Numbered from the stretch's first letter, positions 33,913-41,926 are shown. The stretch is DNA of 64,000 nucleotides from Klenkia sp. PcliD-1-E (GCF_024124375.1 NZ_JAMXRZ010000001.1:62001-126000); one strand, 5' to 3'. Notes: generated from the sequence alone by a model not told the origin. Numbers and translations: made by a program.

Positions 33913-34434
33913 GTGGTCACCACCTCCGGCGCGGCACGTCCATCCCGGGTACGGACCCAGGGACGCCTGTTGCGCCCCGACGAGCGAGCGGTCGTGGAGC
34001 GGATGGCCGAGGTGTTCCCGGGTGGGCGGAGCCTGGTCGCGGACCTGCACCTCGCGCGAGTGCGCGAGGCGGTCAGCTGGGTGGGCGAGTGCTGTGCCCG
34101 ATCCGTGGTCCTGGTCGAGCACTGGGGACGGCGGGCCGGGGCAGTGGCCTTGCCGGTCCGGGGCCTGCTCCTGGACGACCGAGGTCTGGTGAACGGTGAC
34201 GTCGCGGTCCTCGTCCACGGCGACGCACTGGTCGGTCTCGTCGTCAGGGGTCGGCCTGCCCGCCTCGTCCCCGCACTGCTCGACCCGGCCAGGTTGACGG
34301 TGGTCCCCGAGCCGCGGCGTCCTGCCCACCTCGGCGCGGCGTCGTCCTCGCGTGCCGGTCTGGTGCACAGCCCTGCGGTGGCGTCATCCCGCCTCCCGGG
34401 CCTCGCTGGGGGGGCGTCATCTGCGTCGGCCTGA
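33913..34434 (+). CDS. Hypothetical protein
   Basis: A 173-residue open frame with consistently G/C third positions. It starts at a GTG after GGGGGG. The central part (residues 20-130) is ordered-looking, alternating helices and short hydrophobic strands (RAVVERMAEVFPGG, SWVGECCARSVVLVEHWG, GDVAVLVHGDALVGLVV). The tail from about 135 is Ala/Ser-rich and low in complexity. No family recognised. Possibly a partner of the divergent ATPase gene. Confidence 0.55.
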   Translation: MVTTSGAARPSRVRTQGRLLRPDERAVVERMAEVFPGGRSLVADLHLARVREAVSWVGECCARSVVLVEHWGRRAGAVALPVRGLLLDDRGLVNGDVAVLVHGDALVGLVVRGRPARLVPALLDPARLTVVPEPRRPAHLGAASSSRAGLVHSPAVASSRLPGLAGGASSASA

Positions 34435-34474
34435 GCAGGGCCGCGCCGACGGTCGACACGGGGCGCGCCGCACC

Positions 34475-35149
34475 TCACCCGTAGGTCGGGGTCTGCGGCC
34501 AGCCCTGCGGGCTGTCCTCCCAGTCCTGCTGCCGCCCGTACACCGTGCGGTCCATGATGTGGGCGGTGGGCAGGATGGCTTCGGTGCCCCGCGCCCTGGT
34601 CGTGTAGGTCAGGTAGGGCCTGCCGTCGTGCAGCAGGTAGTAGGAGTAGCCGGGGTGCAGGACCTCGGAGCCGTCCTCGGCGAGCTGGGTCCACCCCCAG
34701 TCGTGGTGGTAGGTGGTGTCGGCGGAGGACACCCAGCGGTGGTCCCAGCCCTGCCGGGCCCGCCACGCCTCGAGCTTCTCGATCGGGGCCTGGGAGACCA
34801 TGGCGAAGGCGATGCCCTCGTCGGCCACGCGCTGCATGTTCGCGGGCAGGTTGTCCACCGCCCAGGTGCAGCTGGGGCAGCCCTCGTCCCAGTCGGGCCC
34901 GTACATGACGTTCTGGACCAGGAGCAGGTACCTGTCCCCGAACAGCTCGGTGAGCCGCACCGGGCCGTCGGGTCCGGTGAAGGTGTAGTCCTCGACCTCG
35001 ACCATGGGCAGCCGTCGGCGGCTGGCCGAGACCCGGTCGCCGTGCCGGGTGAGCTCCTTCTCGGCTGCGACCTGGACGGCGAGGGCCGCGTCGAACGTGC
35101 TGCGGTCGACCACCGCAGGGGTGGCGGCGGGCGGGTCCAGCTCGGTCAT
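34475..35149 (-). CDS. DUF899 family thioredoxin-like protein
   Basis: Protein of 224 residues in the thioredoxin-like superfamily. Typical DUF899 blocks are visible: RRRLPMVEV, LTELFGDRYLLLVQNVMYGPDWDEGCPSC, and later SSADTTYHHDWGW and YYLLHDGRPYLTY. The CPSC pair sits at the CxxC position of thioredoxins (near residue 93). Its substrate is unknown; it may take part in redox or oxidative-stress processes. Transcribed alone with its own upstream gap. Confidence 0.86.
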   Translation of the reverse strand: MTELDPPAATPAVVDRSTFDAALAVQVAAEKELTRHGDRVSASRRRLPMVEVEDYTFTGPDGPVRLTELFGDRYLLLVQNVMYGPDWDEGCPSCTWAVDNLPANMQRVADEGIAFAMVSQAPIEKLEAWRARQGWDHRWVSSADTTYHHDWGWTQLAEDGSEVLHPGYSYYLLHDGRPYLTYTTRARGTEAILPTAHIMDRTVYGRQQDWEDSPQGWPQTPTYG

Positions 35150-35263
35150 GGCGGGTCTCCTGTCCGGACGGCGACGGGTCGGGGATCGGCGCCCCCGCGG
35201 ACGAGGGCGCTGGAGTGAGGACCTGCTCCCTGCTCGGGACTCATCGGTGACGTCGCCGACCGG

Positions 35264-35989
35264 TCAGCGTTTCAGGACCTCGTGGTGCAGCATGTCCCAC
35301 GCGCTGACCCGCAGGCCCGGGGTCGTGACGGCGGCGACCGCGCGCAGGTGGCGGTCGTCGTCGAGGTGGTCCAGCAGCATGGCCGCGAGGTCGTCGCGGG
35401 ACATGACGGGGCCGTCGATGCGGGTGTCGGCGACGGCGTAGCCGGTGCCGGGGGAGTTGGTGAGCCCCGGTGGGCGGACGATGGTCCAGTCCAGGTCGCT
35501 GGCCGACACGGTTGCCTCCATCTGCTCCATGTCGTCGTAGACGGTGCGTCCGACGTGGTCGCGCATCACCGAGCGGGACAGTCGTGCCAGGGCTCCGCGC
35601 GGCTGGTGGCCGGTGTCGACCCCGCCGGAGGTGACGACGAGCAGGCGCCGCCGGTGGTGACGGGTCATGGACTCCACCAGCAGCCGGGCGCTGGTGGAGT
35701 AGACCTGCACCGGCTGCCGGGTGAAGGCGGCGCCGATGGTGCAGATGACGGCATCGGTGGCCGCGACCGCCGTGTCGACGGTGTCGGGGTCGGTGGCGTC
35801 CCCCGCGACGACGCGCAGCCGTTCGTGCCGGATCGGGAACGCCTCCGGGTGCCTGGTCAGCGCGGCCACCTCGTGCCCGCGGTCCAGGGCCTGCTGCACG
35901 ACCCGGCGGCCGGTCGGGCCGTTGGCCCCCAGCACCAGCAGCCGGGGGTGCCTCGGCCCACCCGGGGGGACGGCGGGGTCGCCGGTCAC
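35264..35989 (-). CDS. NAD(P)H-binding NmrA/SDR-like protein
   Basis: Atypical short-chain dehydrogenase (241 aa). The Rossmann motif LGANGPTGRRVVQQ lies near residue 20, followed by ALTRHPEAF, DAVICTIGAAF and VVTSGGVD; the WTIVRPPGLTN block matches NmrA/BVR-B-like reductases. The usual YxxxK catalytic pair is not obvious, so it may be a redox sensor rather than an enzyme. The GTG start overlaps the stop of the flavin-domain gene upstream, forming a MarR-controlled pair. Confidence 0.85.
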   Translation of the reverse strand: MTGDPAVPPGGPRHPRLLVLGANGPTGRRVVQQALDRGHEVAALTRHPEAFPIRHERLRVVAGDATDPDTVDTAVAATDAVICTIGAAFTRQPVQVYSTSARLLVESMTRHHRRRLLVVTSGGVDTGHQPRGALARLSRSVMRDHVGRTVYDDMEQMEATVSASDLDWTIVRPPGLTNSPGTGYAVADTRIDGPVMSRDDLAAMLLDHLDDDRHLRAVAAVTTPGLRVSAWDMLHHEVLKR

Positions 35990-36477
35990 AGGTCGACGGT
36001 GTCGTTGTCGATCGGGTCGCGGCGCGGGGTCCGGGTGACGGCGGCGCGCAGCGTCTGCAGGGCGTAGGACACCGTGCTGGTGGGGCCCTCCCAGTACTCG
36101 GCGCTGTCGGCCTGGATGCGGATGAGGGTCAGCCCGGGGGTGTCCAGGCCCTGCGGGAACCAGGCCTGCAGCACCTTCGTGTAGAGCTGCTCGGCCTTGG
36201 CGCGGTCGTGGACGACCTGCGCGGTGCCGGCGATGGAGGTCCAGGTGTGGTGGCCGTCGTCGGAGAAGGACACGTTCACCGACGGGGTGGCGCGCAGCTG
36301 GCGCACCTTGGCCGAGTCCTCGTGGGCGAAGAACCACAGGTCGCCGTCGAACTCGGCTTCCTGCAGGGCCATCGGCCGGCTGACGTGCGTGCCGTCGGCG
36401 GTCATGGTGGTCAGCATCGCCACCTTCGCCTTCGTGACGAGGTCGGCGATGTGCTGCTGGTTCTCGGTGCTGGTCAT
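35986..36477 (-). CDS. Pyridoxamine 5'-phosphate oxidase-family protein (general stress type)
   Basis: Split-beta-barrel flavin-binding-like protein of 163 residues. Family features: KAKVAMLTTMTADG, SRPMALQEAEFDGDLWFFAHEDSAKVRQL and NVSFSDDGHHTWTSIAG. It is closest in form to the general-stress protein 26 group, which binds FMN or related flavins but does not make pyridoxal phosphate. A perfect 20-bp palindrome lies 21 bases upstream of its ATG, so it is probably repressed by the divergent MarR protein. Confidence 0.87.
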   Translation of the reverse strand: MTSTENQQHIADLVTKAKVAMLTTMTADGTHVSRPMALQEAEFDGDLWFFAHEDSAKVRQLRATPSVNVSFSDDGHHTWTSIAGTAQVVHDRAKAEQLYTKVLQAWFPQGLDTPGLTLIRIQADSAEYWEGPTSTVSYALQTLRAAVTRTPRRDPIDNDTVDL

Positions 36478-36497
36478 GGGTGCTCCCCTTCCGAGCG

Positions 36498-36517
36498 ACT
36501 TACAGATATCTGTAAGT
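36498..36517. promoter_or_regulatory. Perfect 20-bp palindrome, likely MarR operator
   Basis: ACTTACAGATATCTGTAAGT is a perfect palindrome in the 97-bp gap between the leftward flavin-protein operon and the rightward MarR gene. It is strongly AT-rich against the surrounding sequence. Its length and symmetry fit a MarR dimer. It could control both directions. Confidence 0.8.
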
Positions 36518-36574
36518 TACTCGCGGTCCTGGATCCGGCAACCTGGTCAGCCGACGAGGTCGAGGAGGTGCCGC

Positions 36575-37069
36575 GTGCAGGCGACAGGGGATGCAGACCC
36601 GGAACTGGACGAGGTGCTGGCCTGGAACCTGGTCCAGGTGGCCCGGTTCGTCGGGTACCGGATGACGCTGGACCTGGCCGGGCACGGCATCAACCCGATC
36701 CAGTTCGGGGTGCTGGCGTTCCTGTCGGTCAGCCCCGAGATGACCACCTCGCAGATCGCCCGCGCGGTGCTCGTGCGGCCGCAGAGCATGACCCCGCTGC
36801 TGGACGGCCTCGAGCAGCGCGGACTGGTGCGCCGCACCGGGACCCGGGCCCGCGGCCGGCGCAACCCGGTCCAGATCACCGACGCCGGCAGGGGCCTGCT
36901 GCGCGACGCCCGCCCGGTCGCCCGCGCCACCGGCGAGCTGCAGGACGCCGGCCTCGGCGCCGAGGAGAGCCGGCAGCTCAACCAGCTGCTGCTCAAGGTC
37001 GTGCACGCCACGCGTGATCTGCCGCGACCGGACGCGAGCCTCTACCCCGCCGACCCGGACGGGTTCTGA
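36575..37069 (+). CDS. MarR-family transcriptional regulator
   Basis: Winged-helix regulator of 164 residues. The DNA-binding region covers about residues 40-105: INPIQFGVLAFLSV, TTSQIARAVLVRPQSMTPLLDGLEQRGLVRR and the wing GRRNPVQITDAGRGLL. A strong ribosome site (GAGGAGG) lies 7 bases before the GTG at 36575. It is divergent from the flavin-protein/NmrA operon, with a perfect palindrome between them, so autoregulation and repression of that operon are likely. The signal, perhaps a phenolic or an oxidant, is unknown. Confidence 0.9.
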   Translation: MQATGDADPELDEVLAWNLVQVARFVGYRMTLDLAGHGINPIQFGVLAFLSVSPEMTTSQIARAVLVRPQSMTPLLDGLEQRGLVRRTGTRARGRRNPVQITDAGRGLLRDARPVARATGELQDAGLGAEESRQLNQLLLKVVHATRDLPRPDASLYPADPDGF

Positions 37070-37090
37070 CCCGGCACCACGCCGGACCCG

Positions 37091-37822
37091 TCAGCCGCGT
37101 CCACCGGCTGCGAACAGCTCGTCGGCCAGCGGGTCGTCGACCGCCTCGATGCCGATCACGTGGCCGAGGCCGTTGCGCGGTCCGCCGAGCTCGGTGGTGG
37201 AGACGCAGATCCCGGTGGCCCGGTCGAGGAGGACGAGGTGGGCGTCGGCGTAGGCGGTGGGTGCGATGCCCTCGAGACGGTCGGCGACGGCGGAGGGCAG
37301 CAGGGGGCAGCAGGCGCAGCGGGGTTCGTAGGCCGGAGCGGGGACGACCGTCGCCGCCCAGCCCGGGCGCCCGCGGTGGTCGACGGCGTGCACGTCGGTG
37401 ATGGTCGTGCCGGCGGGGCCGCGCTCGGGGTCGCCGTCCGCCAGTTCGACGGGGTCCAGGCAGGCGATCCAGTGGTAGTCGCGGTAGAAGGGCGCGTCGG
37501 TGTCGAAGCGGTCGACCACCGACCGGTCGGCGACCAGGCCGTCGTCCCGGCGACGGGGTGCCGGCAGCGTCGTGGTGGGCCGTGCGGGTTCTCCGCCGCC
37601 GGCGGTGAGCACGACGGCCGAGCCCGGTGGCAGGACGCCGGCCTGCAGGAGCCGCCCGTCCAGCGTCTCCACCCGCAATGAACCAGGACGGCGCACCCAG
37701 GCCCGCACGGGCTCGGCGTCCCAGCCGCGCCGCGCGGTGTAGGTCAGCTGGACGGTGCTCCACAGCCACGGCGACGACCGCGCCAGCGCCCGGAAGTCCA
37801 CCGCCGACAGCTCATCGCCCAT
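37091..37822 (-). CDS. Hypothetical protein
   Basis: A 243-residue soluble protein. Visible features: an N-terminal helix FRALARSSPWLWSTVQLTY, a strand-rich first half (VRAWVRRPGSLRVETLDGRLL), an aromatic segment FYRDYHWIACLDPVEL, and a cysteine cluster RCACCPLL near residue 172. The rest resembles a fold for a small ligand or for DNA-linked enzymes, but I do not recognise a family. It starts at an ATG; a 26-bp palindrome lies in the region shared with the divergent GGDEF gene. Confidence 0.7.
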   Translation of the reverse strand: MGDELSAVDFRALARSSPWLWSTVQLTYTARRGWDAEPVRAWVRRPGSLRVETLDGRLLQAGVLPPGSAVVLTAGGGEPARPTTTLPAPRRRDDGLVADRSVVDRFDTDAPFYRDYHWIACLDPVELADGDPERGPAGTTITDVHAVDHRGRPGWAATVVPAPAYEPRCACCPLLPSAVADRLEGIAPTAYADAHLVLLDRATGICVSTTELGGPRNGLGHVIGIEAVDDPLADELFAAGGRG

Positions 37823-37860
37823 CCCGACCCCCCGACTTCCCGTCTGCGCCGCACCGTAGT

Positions 37861-37886
37861 CAGGTCGGGACCTTGGTCCCGACCTG
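37861..37886. promoter_or_regulatory. Perfect 12-bp-arm palindrome between hypothetical and GGDEF genes
   Basis: CAGGTCGGGACC, a TT centre, and GGTCCCGACCTG form a perfect palindrome. Its core CGGGACCTTGGTCC differs by one base from CGGGACCTAGGTCC at 33809-33822. It lies between divergent genes, which argues for an operator rather than a terminator. Confidence 0.7.
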
Positions 37887-37965
37887 GACGGGTCGGGTGA
37901 CCCGTCGGGGTGGACCCGGCATTCGTCCGCTCCAGCTGTCCTCCGCCGTGGACGTCACCCCCACC

Positions 37966-39399
37966 ATGACCGAGGTGATGGAGTACCGGCCGTCGACGTC
38001 GACCGGCGGACGCGGCCACCTGAGGGACGGTTTCCCGTCCCTCCCCGACGGCGACCAGCTGTCGGCCGTCCTCCGGCTGGTGTCCGCGGTGAGCGGTCGG
38101 GACCGGGTCGCGGTCGTGCTGGCCGACCGGTCTGCCCTCCACTACCTCGGCACGGACGGGGGATGGGCCACGGTGGGCTGGGACGGTGCGCTCTGCGAGG
38201 CGACGGTGCTGTGCGGGAGCGTGGTGTCGGTCGCCGATGCGTCCCTGGATGCCCGGTTCGCCGGCAGCCCCTGGGTCGACGGCCGGCGCGGGACGGTGCG
38301 GGCCTACACCGGGGTGCCCCTGGTCTGCGGTGACCAGGTCGTGGGGAGCTTGTGCAGCACCAGCGGGATCCCTGGAGCCCTGCGCGACGACCAGGTCGCG
38401 GCGTTGGGGGACCTCGCCACGCTGGTGGTCGCCGTGCTGGACCGGTGGTGGGCGGCCGAGGAGCTGGCGACGGCGCACGCCGAACTGGTGCGGGCCCATG
38501 CCGACGCGGCCCGCGAGCGTGCCTTCACCCATGCCCTGCTGGAGGCCCTGCCGGTGGGCGTCGTGGCGGGCGATGCCGACCAGCGGGTGCAGCTGTTCAA
38601 CCGGGTGAGCAGGCAGTGGCACGGCCAGGACACCGACCCCGGGGTGCTCCCCGAACAGCTGTCGGTGGCCTACGACCTGTTCGAGGCGGACGGGGTGACC
38701 CCGCTGGCCGAGGACCGCATCCCGCTGCTGCGGGCCTACCGCGAAGGTCGCGTCGACCATGCCGAGATCGTCATCCGACCCCACGGCCACGCCGCCCGGA
38801 CGGTGGCCTGCTCGGCCACGCAGGTGCGGGACGACGACGGCGAACTGCTCGGCGCGGTGGTCGCGATGGCCGACATCACGCCGCACCGGGACCTCGAGCG
38901 CCAGTTGCGCAGCGCCGCACTGCACGACACCTTGACCGGTCTGCCGAACCGGCGGCTCCTGCAGGACCGCCTGGAGCACGCCCTGCACTCATCGGGCCGG
39001 GACCGCTCCTGGGTGGCGGTGCTCTACGTCGACCTGGACGGCTTCAAGGCCGTGAACGACCAGCACGGCCACGCGGTCGGGGACGAGGTCCTGGTGCTGG
39101 CTGCGCACCGGTTGACCGCATCGGTCCGCACGGGGGACACGGTGGCCCGGATGGGCGGGGACGAGTTCGTCGTCCTCTGCCCCGGCATCGTGCACACCGA
39201 GGAGGTCCAGACCTTGTCCCGGCGCCTGGCGACGGTCTTCTGCGAACCGCTGGTGACCTCGGCCGGGCCGCACCGGCTGAGCCTGAGCGTCGGGCACGCA
39301 CTGGGCCAGGCCGACGCCGACCCCACGCGCCTGGTCGACGCCGCCGACCGGGCGATGTACCGGACGAAGAAGGCTCGGCGCGCAGCTCGAGTTCGTTGA
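37966..39399 (+). CDS. GAF-PAS-GGDEF diguanylate cyclase
   Basis: Signalling protein of 477 residues. Order: GAF domain (about 20-160, VLCGSVVSVADAS, GTVRAYTGVPLV), a short coiled helix, a PAS domain (about 185-300, LLEALPVGVVAGDADQRV), then a GGDEF domain (about 315-475). The active site is intact: HDTLTGLPNRRLL, VDLDGFKAVND and RMGGDEF. An RTGD product-inhibition site sits five residues before GGDEF, so it should make cyclic di-GMP with feedback control. No ribosome site decides between the ATGs at 37966 and 37978. Confidence 0.88.
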   Translation: MTEVMEYRPSTSTGGRGHLRDGFPSLPDGDQLSAVLRLVSAVSGRDRVAVVLADRSALHYLGTDGGWATVGWDGALCEATVLCGSVVSVADASLDARFAGSPWVDGRRGTVRAYTGVPLVCGDQVVGSLCSTSGIPGALRDDQVAALGDLATLVVAVLDRWWAAEELATAHAELVRAHADAARERAFTHALLEALPVGVVAGDADQRVQLFNRVSRQWHGQDTDPGVLPEQLSVAYDLFEADGVTPLAEDRIPLLRAYREGRVDHAEIVIRPHGHAARTVACSATQVRDDDGELLGAVVAMADITPHRDLERQLRSAALHDTLTGLPNRRLLQDRLEHALHSSGRDRSWVAVLYVDLDGFKAVNDQHGHAVGDEVLVLAAHRLTASVRTGDTVARMGGDEFVVLCPGIVHTEEVQTLSRRLATVFCEPLVTSAGPHRLSLSVGHALGQADADPTRLVDAADRAMYRTKKARRAARVR

Positions 39400-39500
39400 G
39401 CCGGCGCACCCGCAATCAGGACCTGAGGCCCTGGGCGCGGGGCCGGCCGGCGCGTTGCATGGGCCCAGCACCGTCAGGTGCGCCGCAACAGGGAGGGTCC

Positions 39501-39935
39501 ATGGGTCTGTCAGCAGGTGCGGCATCGGCGGACGGTCTCCTGGGCGGCACCGGTCGTGCTGACCCGCTCCCTCAGCACGGACGGATCCGTCACGGGGGCA
39601 ACAACTCGGCGACGGTGGACACGCTCGACGGGTCCGTCGTCCTCCGGGACGGTGTGCTGTGCCTGCACGGTGAGGTCGACACCCAGCTCGTCCAGCTCTT
39701 CCAGCGCTGCCGGCCCCGGTTCGACGACGTCCGCTTCGTCGACGCCACCGGGGTCACCTTCATCGGGTGTGCCGGGTTGAGGCTGCTGGCCGCGGTCAGC
39801 CCTGCGGCCCCTGTCCGCCTCGCGGCCAGCCCCCTGGTGCTGAGGCTCGTGCACGCCGTCGGCATGCACGGCTCCTTCGAGCTCGAGCCCGCGGACCCCG
39901 CGAGCCGGCCCGCTCGGCTCGCGGCCGCCGGCTGA
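39501..39935 (+). CDS. STAS-domain protein (anti-sigma factor antagonist-like)
   Basis: Protein of 144 residues with a poorly conserved first 45 residues, then a STAS domain: VVLRDGVLCLHGEVDTQLV, the region FVDATGVTFIGCAGLRLLAAVSP and a last helix ending ELEP. In SpoIIAA/RsbV the phosphorylated residue lies in D-S-S-G; here the position reads D-A-T-G, so Thr could be the acceptor. GGGAGGG precedes the ATG. It may partner the ATPase at 33287-33736 in a partner-switch. Confidence 0.75.
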   Translation: MGLSAGAASADGLLGGTGRADPLPQHGRIRHGGNNSATVDTLDGSVVLRDGVLCLHGEVDTQLVQLFQRCRPRFDDVRFVDATGVTFIGCAGLRLLAAVSPAAPVRLAASPLVLRLVHAVGMHGSFELEPADPASRPARLAAAG

Positions 39936-39954
39936 CGACGACGGACAGCCGGAC

Positions 39955-40269
39955 ATGCCGAACTTCCGCCTCGTCGCCGACCACGGGGAGCCCGCCCAGC
40001 ACTTCGGTGCCGCCGATGCAGATGCAGCCGAGTCGCACGCCCGCGAGCTGTCCACCGCGTACCCGACGGCGAAGAGGACCGGGTACCGGCTGGAGCAGGA
40101 GACCGACGGGCAGTGGCACCTCGTCCGTGTCTGGCTACCGCGCCGCGTCGCCTACTACCCCGGAGGGGCGGACACCATGGTCCCGCCCGGTGTGGAACCC
40201 GCCGGACCGCTGGCCGAAGGCCACCGCCAGCGGTCCGCTCCTGGTGGCTCGCCCGGTCCCTGTTCCTAG
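39955..40269 (+). CDS. Hypothetical protein
   Basis: A 104-residue open frame, ATG at 39955, 19 bases after the STAS gene. The first 65 residues (FRLVADHGEPAQHFGAADAD and TGYRLEQETDGQWHLVRVW) look like a small alpha/beta domain; the last 35 residues are Pro/Gly-rich and may be shadow. No family recognised. It is the last chromosomal gene before the tRNA fragment. Confidence 0.5.
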   Translation: MPNFRLVADHGEPAQHFGAADADAAESHARELSTAYPTAKRTGYRLEQETDGQWHLVRVWLPRRVAYYPGGADTMVPPGVEPAGPLAEGHRQRSAPGGSPGPCS

Positions 40270-40314
40270 GCCGGCTCCGGGCGTGGGCCCCGCCCACGAT
40301 CGGCGGGCTCTGCG

Positions 40315-40359
40315 TGGAGCGGGTGACGAGAATCGAACTCGCACTGTCAGCTTGGGAAG
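40315..40359 (-). repeat. Attachment-site fragment: 3' half of tRNA-Gly(CCC)
   Basis: Read on the minus strand, the sequence gives the anticodon loop TTCCCAA, the 3' anticodon strand GCTGA, a T arm GCGAG-TTCGATT-CTCGT, the acceptor strand CACCCGC, T and CCA. The 5' half is missing: the bases before the anticodon loop do not pair with GCTGA and there is no D arm. It is therefore a duplicated 3' fragment, as left by a tyrosine integrase. The core is about 45 bases. Confidence 0.8.
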
Positions 40360-40375
40360 GACCAGTGCGGCGCAC

Positions 40376-40404
40376 AAAAGCCCAGCTCAGAGGGCCTGTT
40401 TTTG
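40376..40404 (-). terminator. Hairpin with T run after the integrase gene
   Basis: On the minus strand GCCC (complement of 40392-40395) and GGGC (complement of 40380-40383) form a short stem with an 8-base loop, followed by TTTT. It lies about 30 bases after the integrase stop. A T run on the plus strand (40399-40403) suggests it can work in both directions. Confidence 0.55.
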
Positions 40405-40435
40405 CTTGTCACCCCGCGCGTGACCTAAGAATGAC

Positions 40436-41596
40436 CTAGCGCCTGGGCCCGGGACGGTTCGTCGGCCTGCTTCGGCGAGTGGTTGGAGGCGGGGGCGGCG
40501 GTGGCTTGATCCGGGCCTCGAGGGCGCGAGCGATCTCGGCGTCGCGGTCGTCGTTGGCGTGCTGGTAGATCAGCGCGGCGTCCGGGCTGGCATGGCCGAG
40601 CCGGCGCATCAGCTCCTTCGTGCTCGCCCCGGCCGCGGCGGCGAGGGTGGCGCCGGTGTGCCGCAGCTCGTGCAGCCGGACCGGTCCGAGCCCGACGGCG
40701 TCGGCGGCGCGGCGGAAGGTCTTGCCGAAGTTGGCCACGCTGAGGAACCCGCCGCTGCGGGTGCCGAACACGAGCGCGTCCGGGGTGTCCGGCACGTAGC
40801 GGTCCATGTGCTTGAGCAGAGCGATGCGGACGCTGGTCGGCAGGGCGACGGTGCGGTGCCCGGCCTCGGTCTTGGGCTCACCGACGACCCAGCGGCCGTC
40901 GTAGTAGCGCACGGCCCGTTCGATCCGTAGCCGTTCCCCTCCGTCCAGGACGTCAGACCGGCGCAGGGCGGCTGCTTCGCCGAACCGGAGCCCGGCGAAG
41001 GTGAGGACCAGGACGAGCGCGCTGTACCGGTCGGTGCGGGTGGACCGGCCGAGGTGGTCGGCGACGGCGGTGGCCTCGGCGGCGGTCAGCGCGCGGGACG
41101 GGCGTGCTGCCTTGGGGGTGGACGCGCCGCGCAGCTTGCACGGGTTGGCCGGGATGGCGTCGTCGGCGACGGCGACACCCAGGACGGCGCGCAGGAGGCG
41201 GTAGCTCTGGGCGAGCACGGCCGGCCCCGTGGTGGCGGCCGCGGTGGTGTGCCAGCTGCGCACCATCGCCGGGGTGACATCACCGACCTCGACGCCTGTC
41301 CAGCGGTCGGCGAGGTGCAACCGCCACAGGTTGGCGTAGAGCACCCGGGTCGAGTCGCGCAGGTCCTGACGCTTCAGATAGTCGGCGGCAAACTCATCGA
41401 CCGTGCGGCGAGCGCCTTCGGGTGCCCGCCACATGCGGCGGACGGCGTCGGTCTGCTGGGTGGCCAGCCAGACCCGGGCGTCGGCTTTGGTGGGGAACGT
41501 GGCCGACCGGCGCTTGCCGTCCGGCCCGGTGCAGCGGGCACGCCACTTGCCCGACTCCATCTTGTCGATGGCGCCGAAAGACGCGCGGGAGGCCAT
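40436..41596 (-). CDS. int: Tyrosine-type site-specific integrase
   Basis: Integrase of 386 residues, normal for actinobacterial element integrases. N-terminal SAM-like arm-binding and core-binding domains (residues 1-160; KMESGKWRARCTGPDGKRR is an AP2-like DNA-binding start). The catalytic domain has all residues: Arg204 (AGLRFGEAA), Lys242 (EPKTEAGHRT), His309 and Arg312 (HELRHTG), His335 (LGHAS), and nucleophile Tyr344 (IYQHAN). The Pro-rich tail is unusual but harmless. Lying beside the tRNA fragment, it should recombine this tRNA-Gly site. Confidence 0.95.
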   Translation of the reverse strand: MASRASFGAIDKMESGKWRARCTGPDGKRRSATFPTKADARVWLATQQTDAVRRMWRAPEGARRTVDEFAADYLKRQDLRDSTRVLYANLWRLHLADRWTGVEVGDVTPAMVRSWHTTAAATTGPAVLAQSYRLLRAVLGVAVADDAIPANPCKLRGASTPKAARPSRALTAAEATAVADHLGRSTRTDRYSALVLVLTFAGLRFGEAAALRRSDVLDGGERLRIERAVRYYDGRWVVGEPKTEAGHRTVALPTSVRIALLKHMDRYVPDTPDALVFGTRSGGFLSVANFGKTFRRAADAVGLGPVRLHELRHTGATLAAAAGASTKELMRRLGHASPDAALIYQHANDDRDAEIARALEARIKPPPPPPPTTRRSRPTNRPGPRR

Positions 41597-41608
41597 CGCG
41601 GCCGGCCA

Positions 41609-41833
41609 TCAGACCGCGGTGGAGGACGGGCCCGTCGAGCGCACGGTCCCGGCATCCAGGTAGGTGTCGAGGTCGGACTGCCAGAAGCGCAGCGAGCGGC
41701 CGGCCTTGGTGTGGGTCAGCCGGCGCTCGGCGACCAGTCGGTACACCAGCCGGCGGCCGCAGCGCAGGTAGGCGGCGGCGCTGTCGATGTCGTGCAAATG
41801 GTCAGTGGTCCGGTTGTTCGAGGTGCTGGTCAC
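41609..41833 (-). CDS. xis: Excisionase-like helix-turn-helix protein
   Basis: A 74-residue protein with a MerR/excisionase-type helix-turn-helix: DIDSAAAYLRCGRRLVYRLVAERRL followed by the wing THTKAGRSLRFWQSDLDTYLDAG. Similar small proteins next to integrases act as directionality factors or plasmid-copy regulators. It precedes the integrase by 12 bases on the same strand, so they are probably co-transcribed. Confidence 0.85.
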   Translation of the reverse strand: MTSTSNNRTTDHLHDIDSAAAYLRCGRRLVYRLVAERRLTHTKAGRSLRFWQSDLDTYLDAGTVRSTGPSSTAV

Positions 41834-41926
41834 GGTTGTCTCCCTGCGCTCGTCGACGCCCGGCTGTCACGCACGGGAATCGGTGGCTCGTCCGGTTCAT
41901 CAGGCGTCAGCAGCAGACAGTGCCTG

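Noticed and set aside
33649-34368. Minus-strand open frame opposite the hypothetical gene at 33913
   Set aside because: Its composition is shadow-like and it runs into the leader of the ATPase gene; the plus-strand frame has the better third-position bias and ribosome site.
35986-36477. Pyridoxamine 5'-phosphate oxidase acting in vitamin B6 synthesis
   Set aside because: The sequence fits the general-stress flavin-binding subgroup and lacks the pyridoxal-phosphate-specific C-terminal region.
40315-40390. Intact tRNA-Gly gene at the element boundary
   Set aside because: Only the anticodon loop onward is present; the bases upstream do not form the anticodon 5' strand, D arm or acceptor 5' strand.
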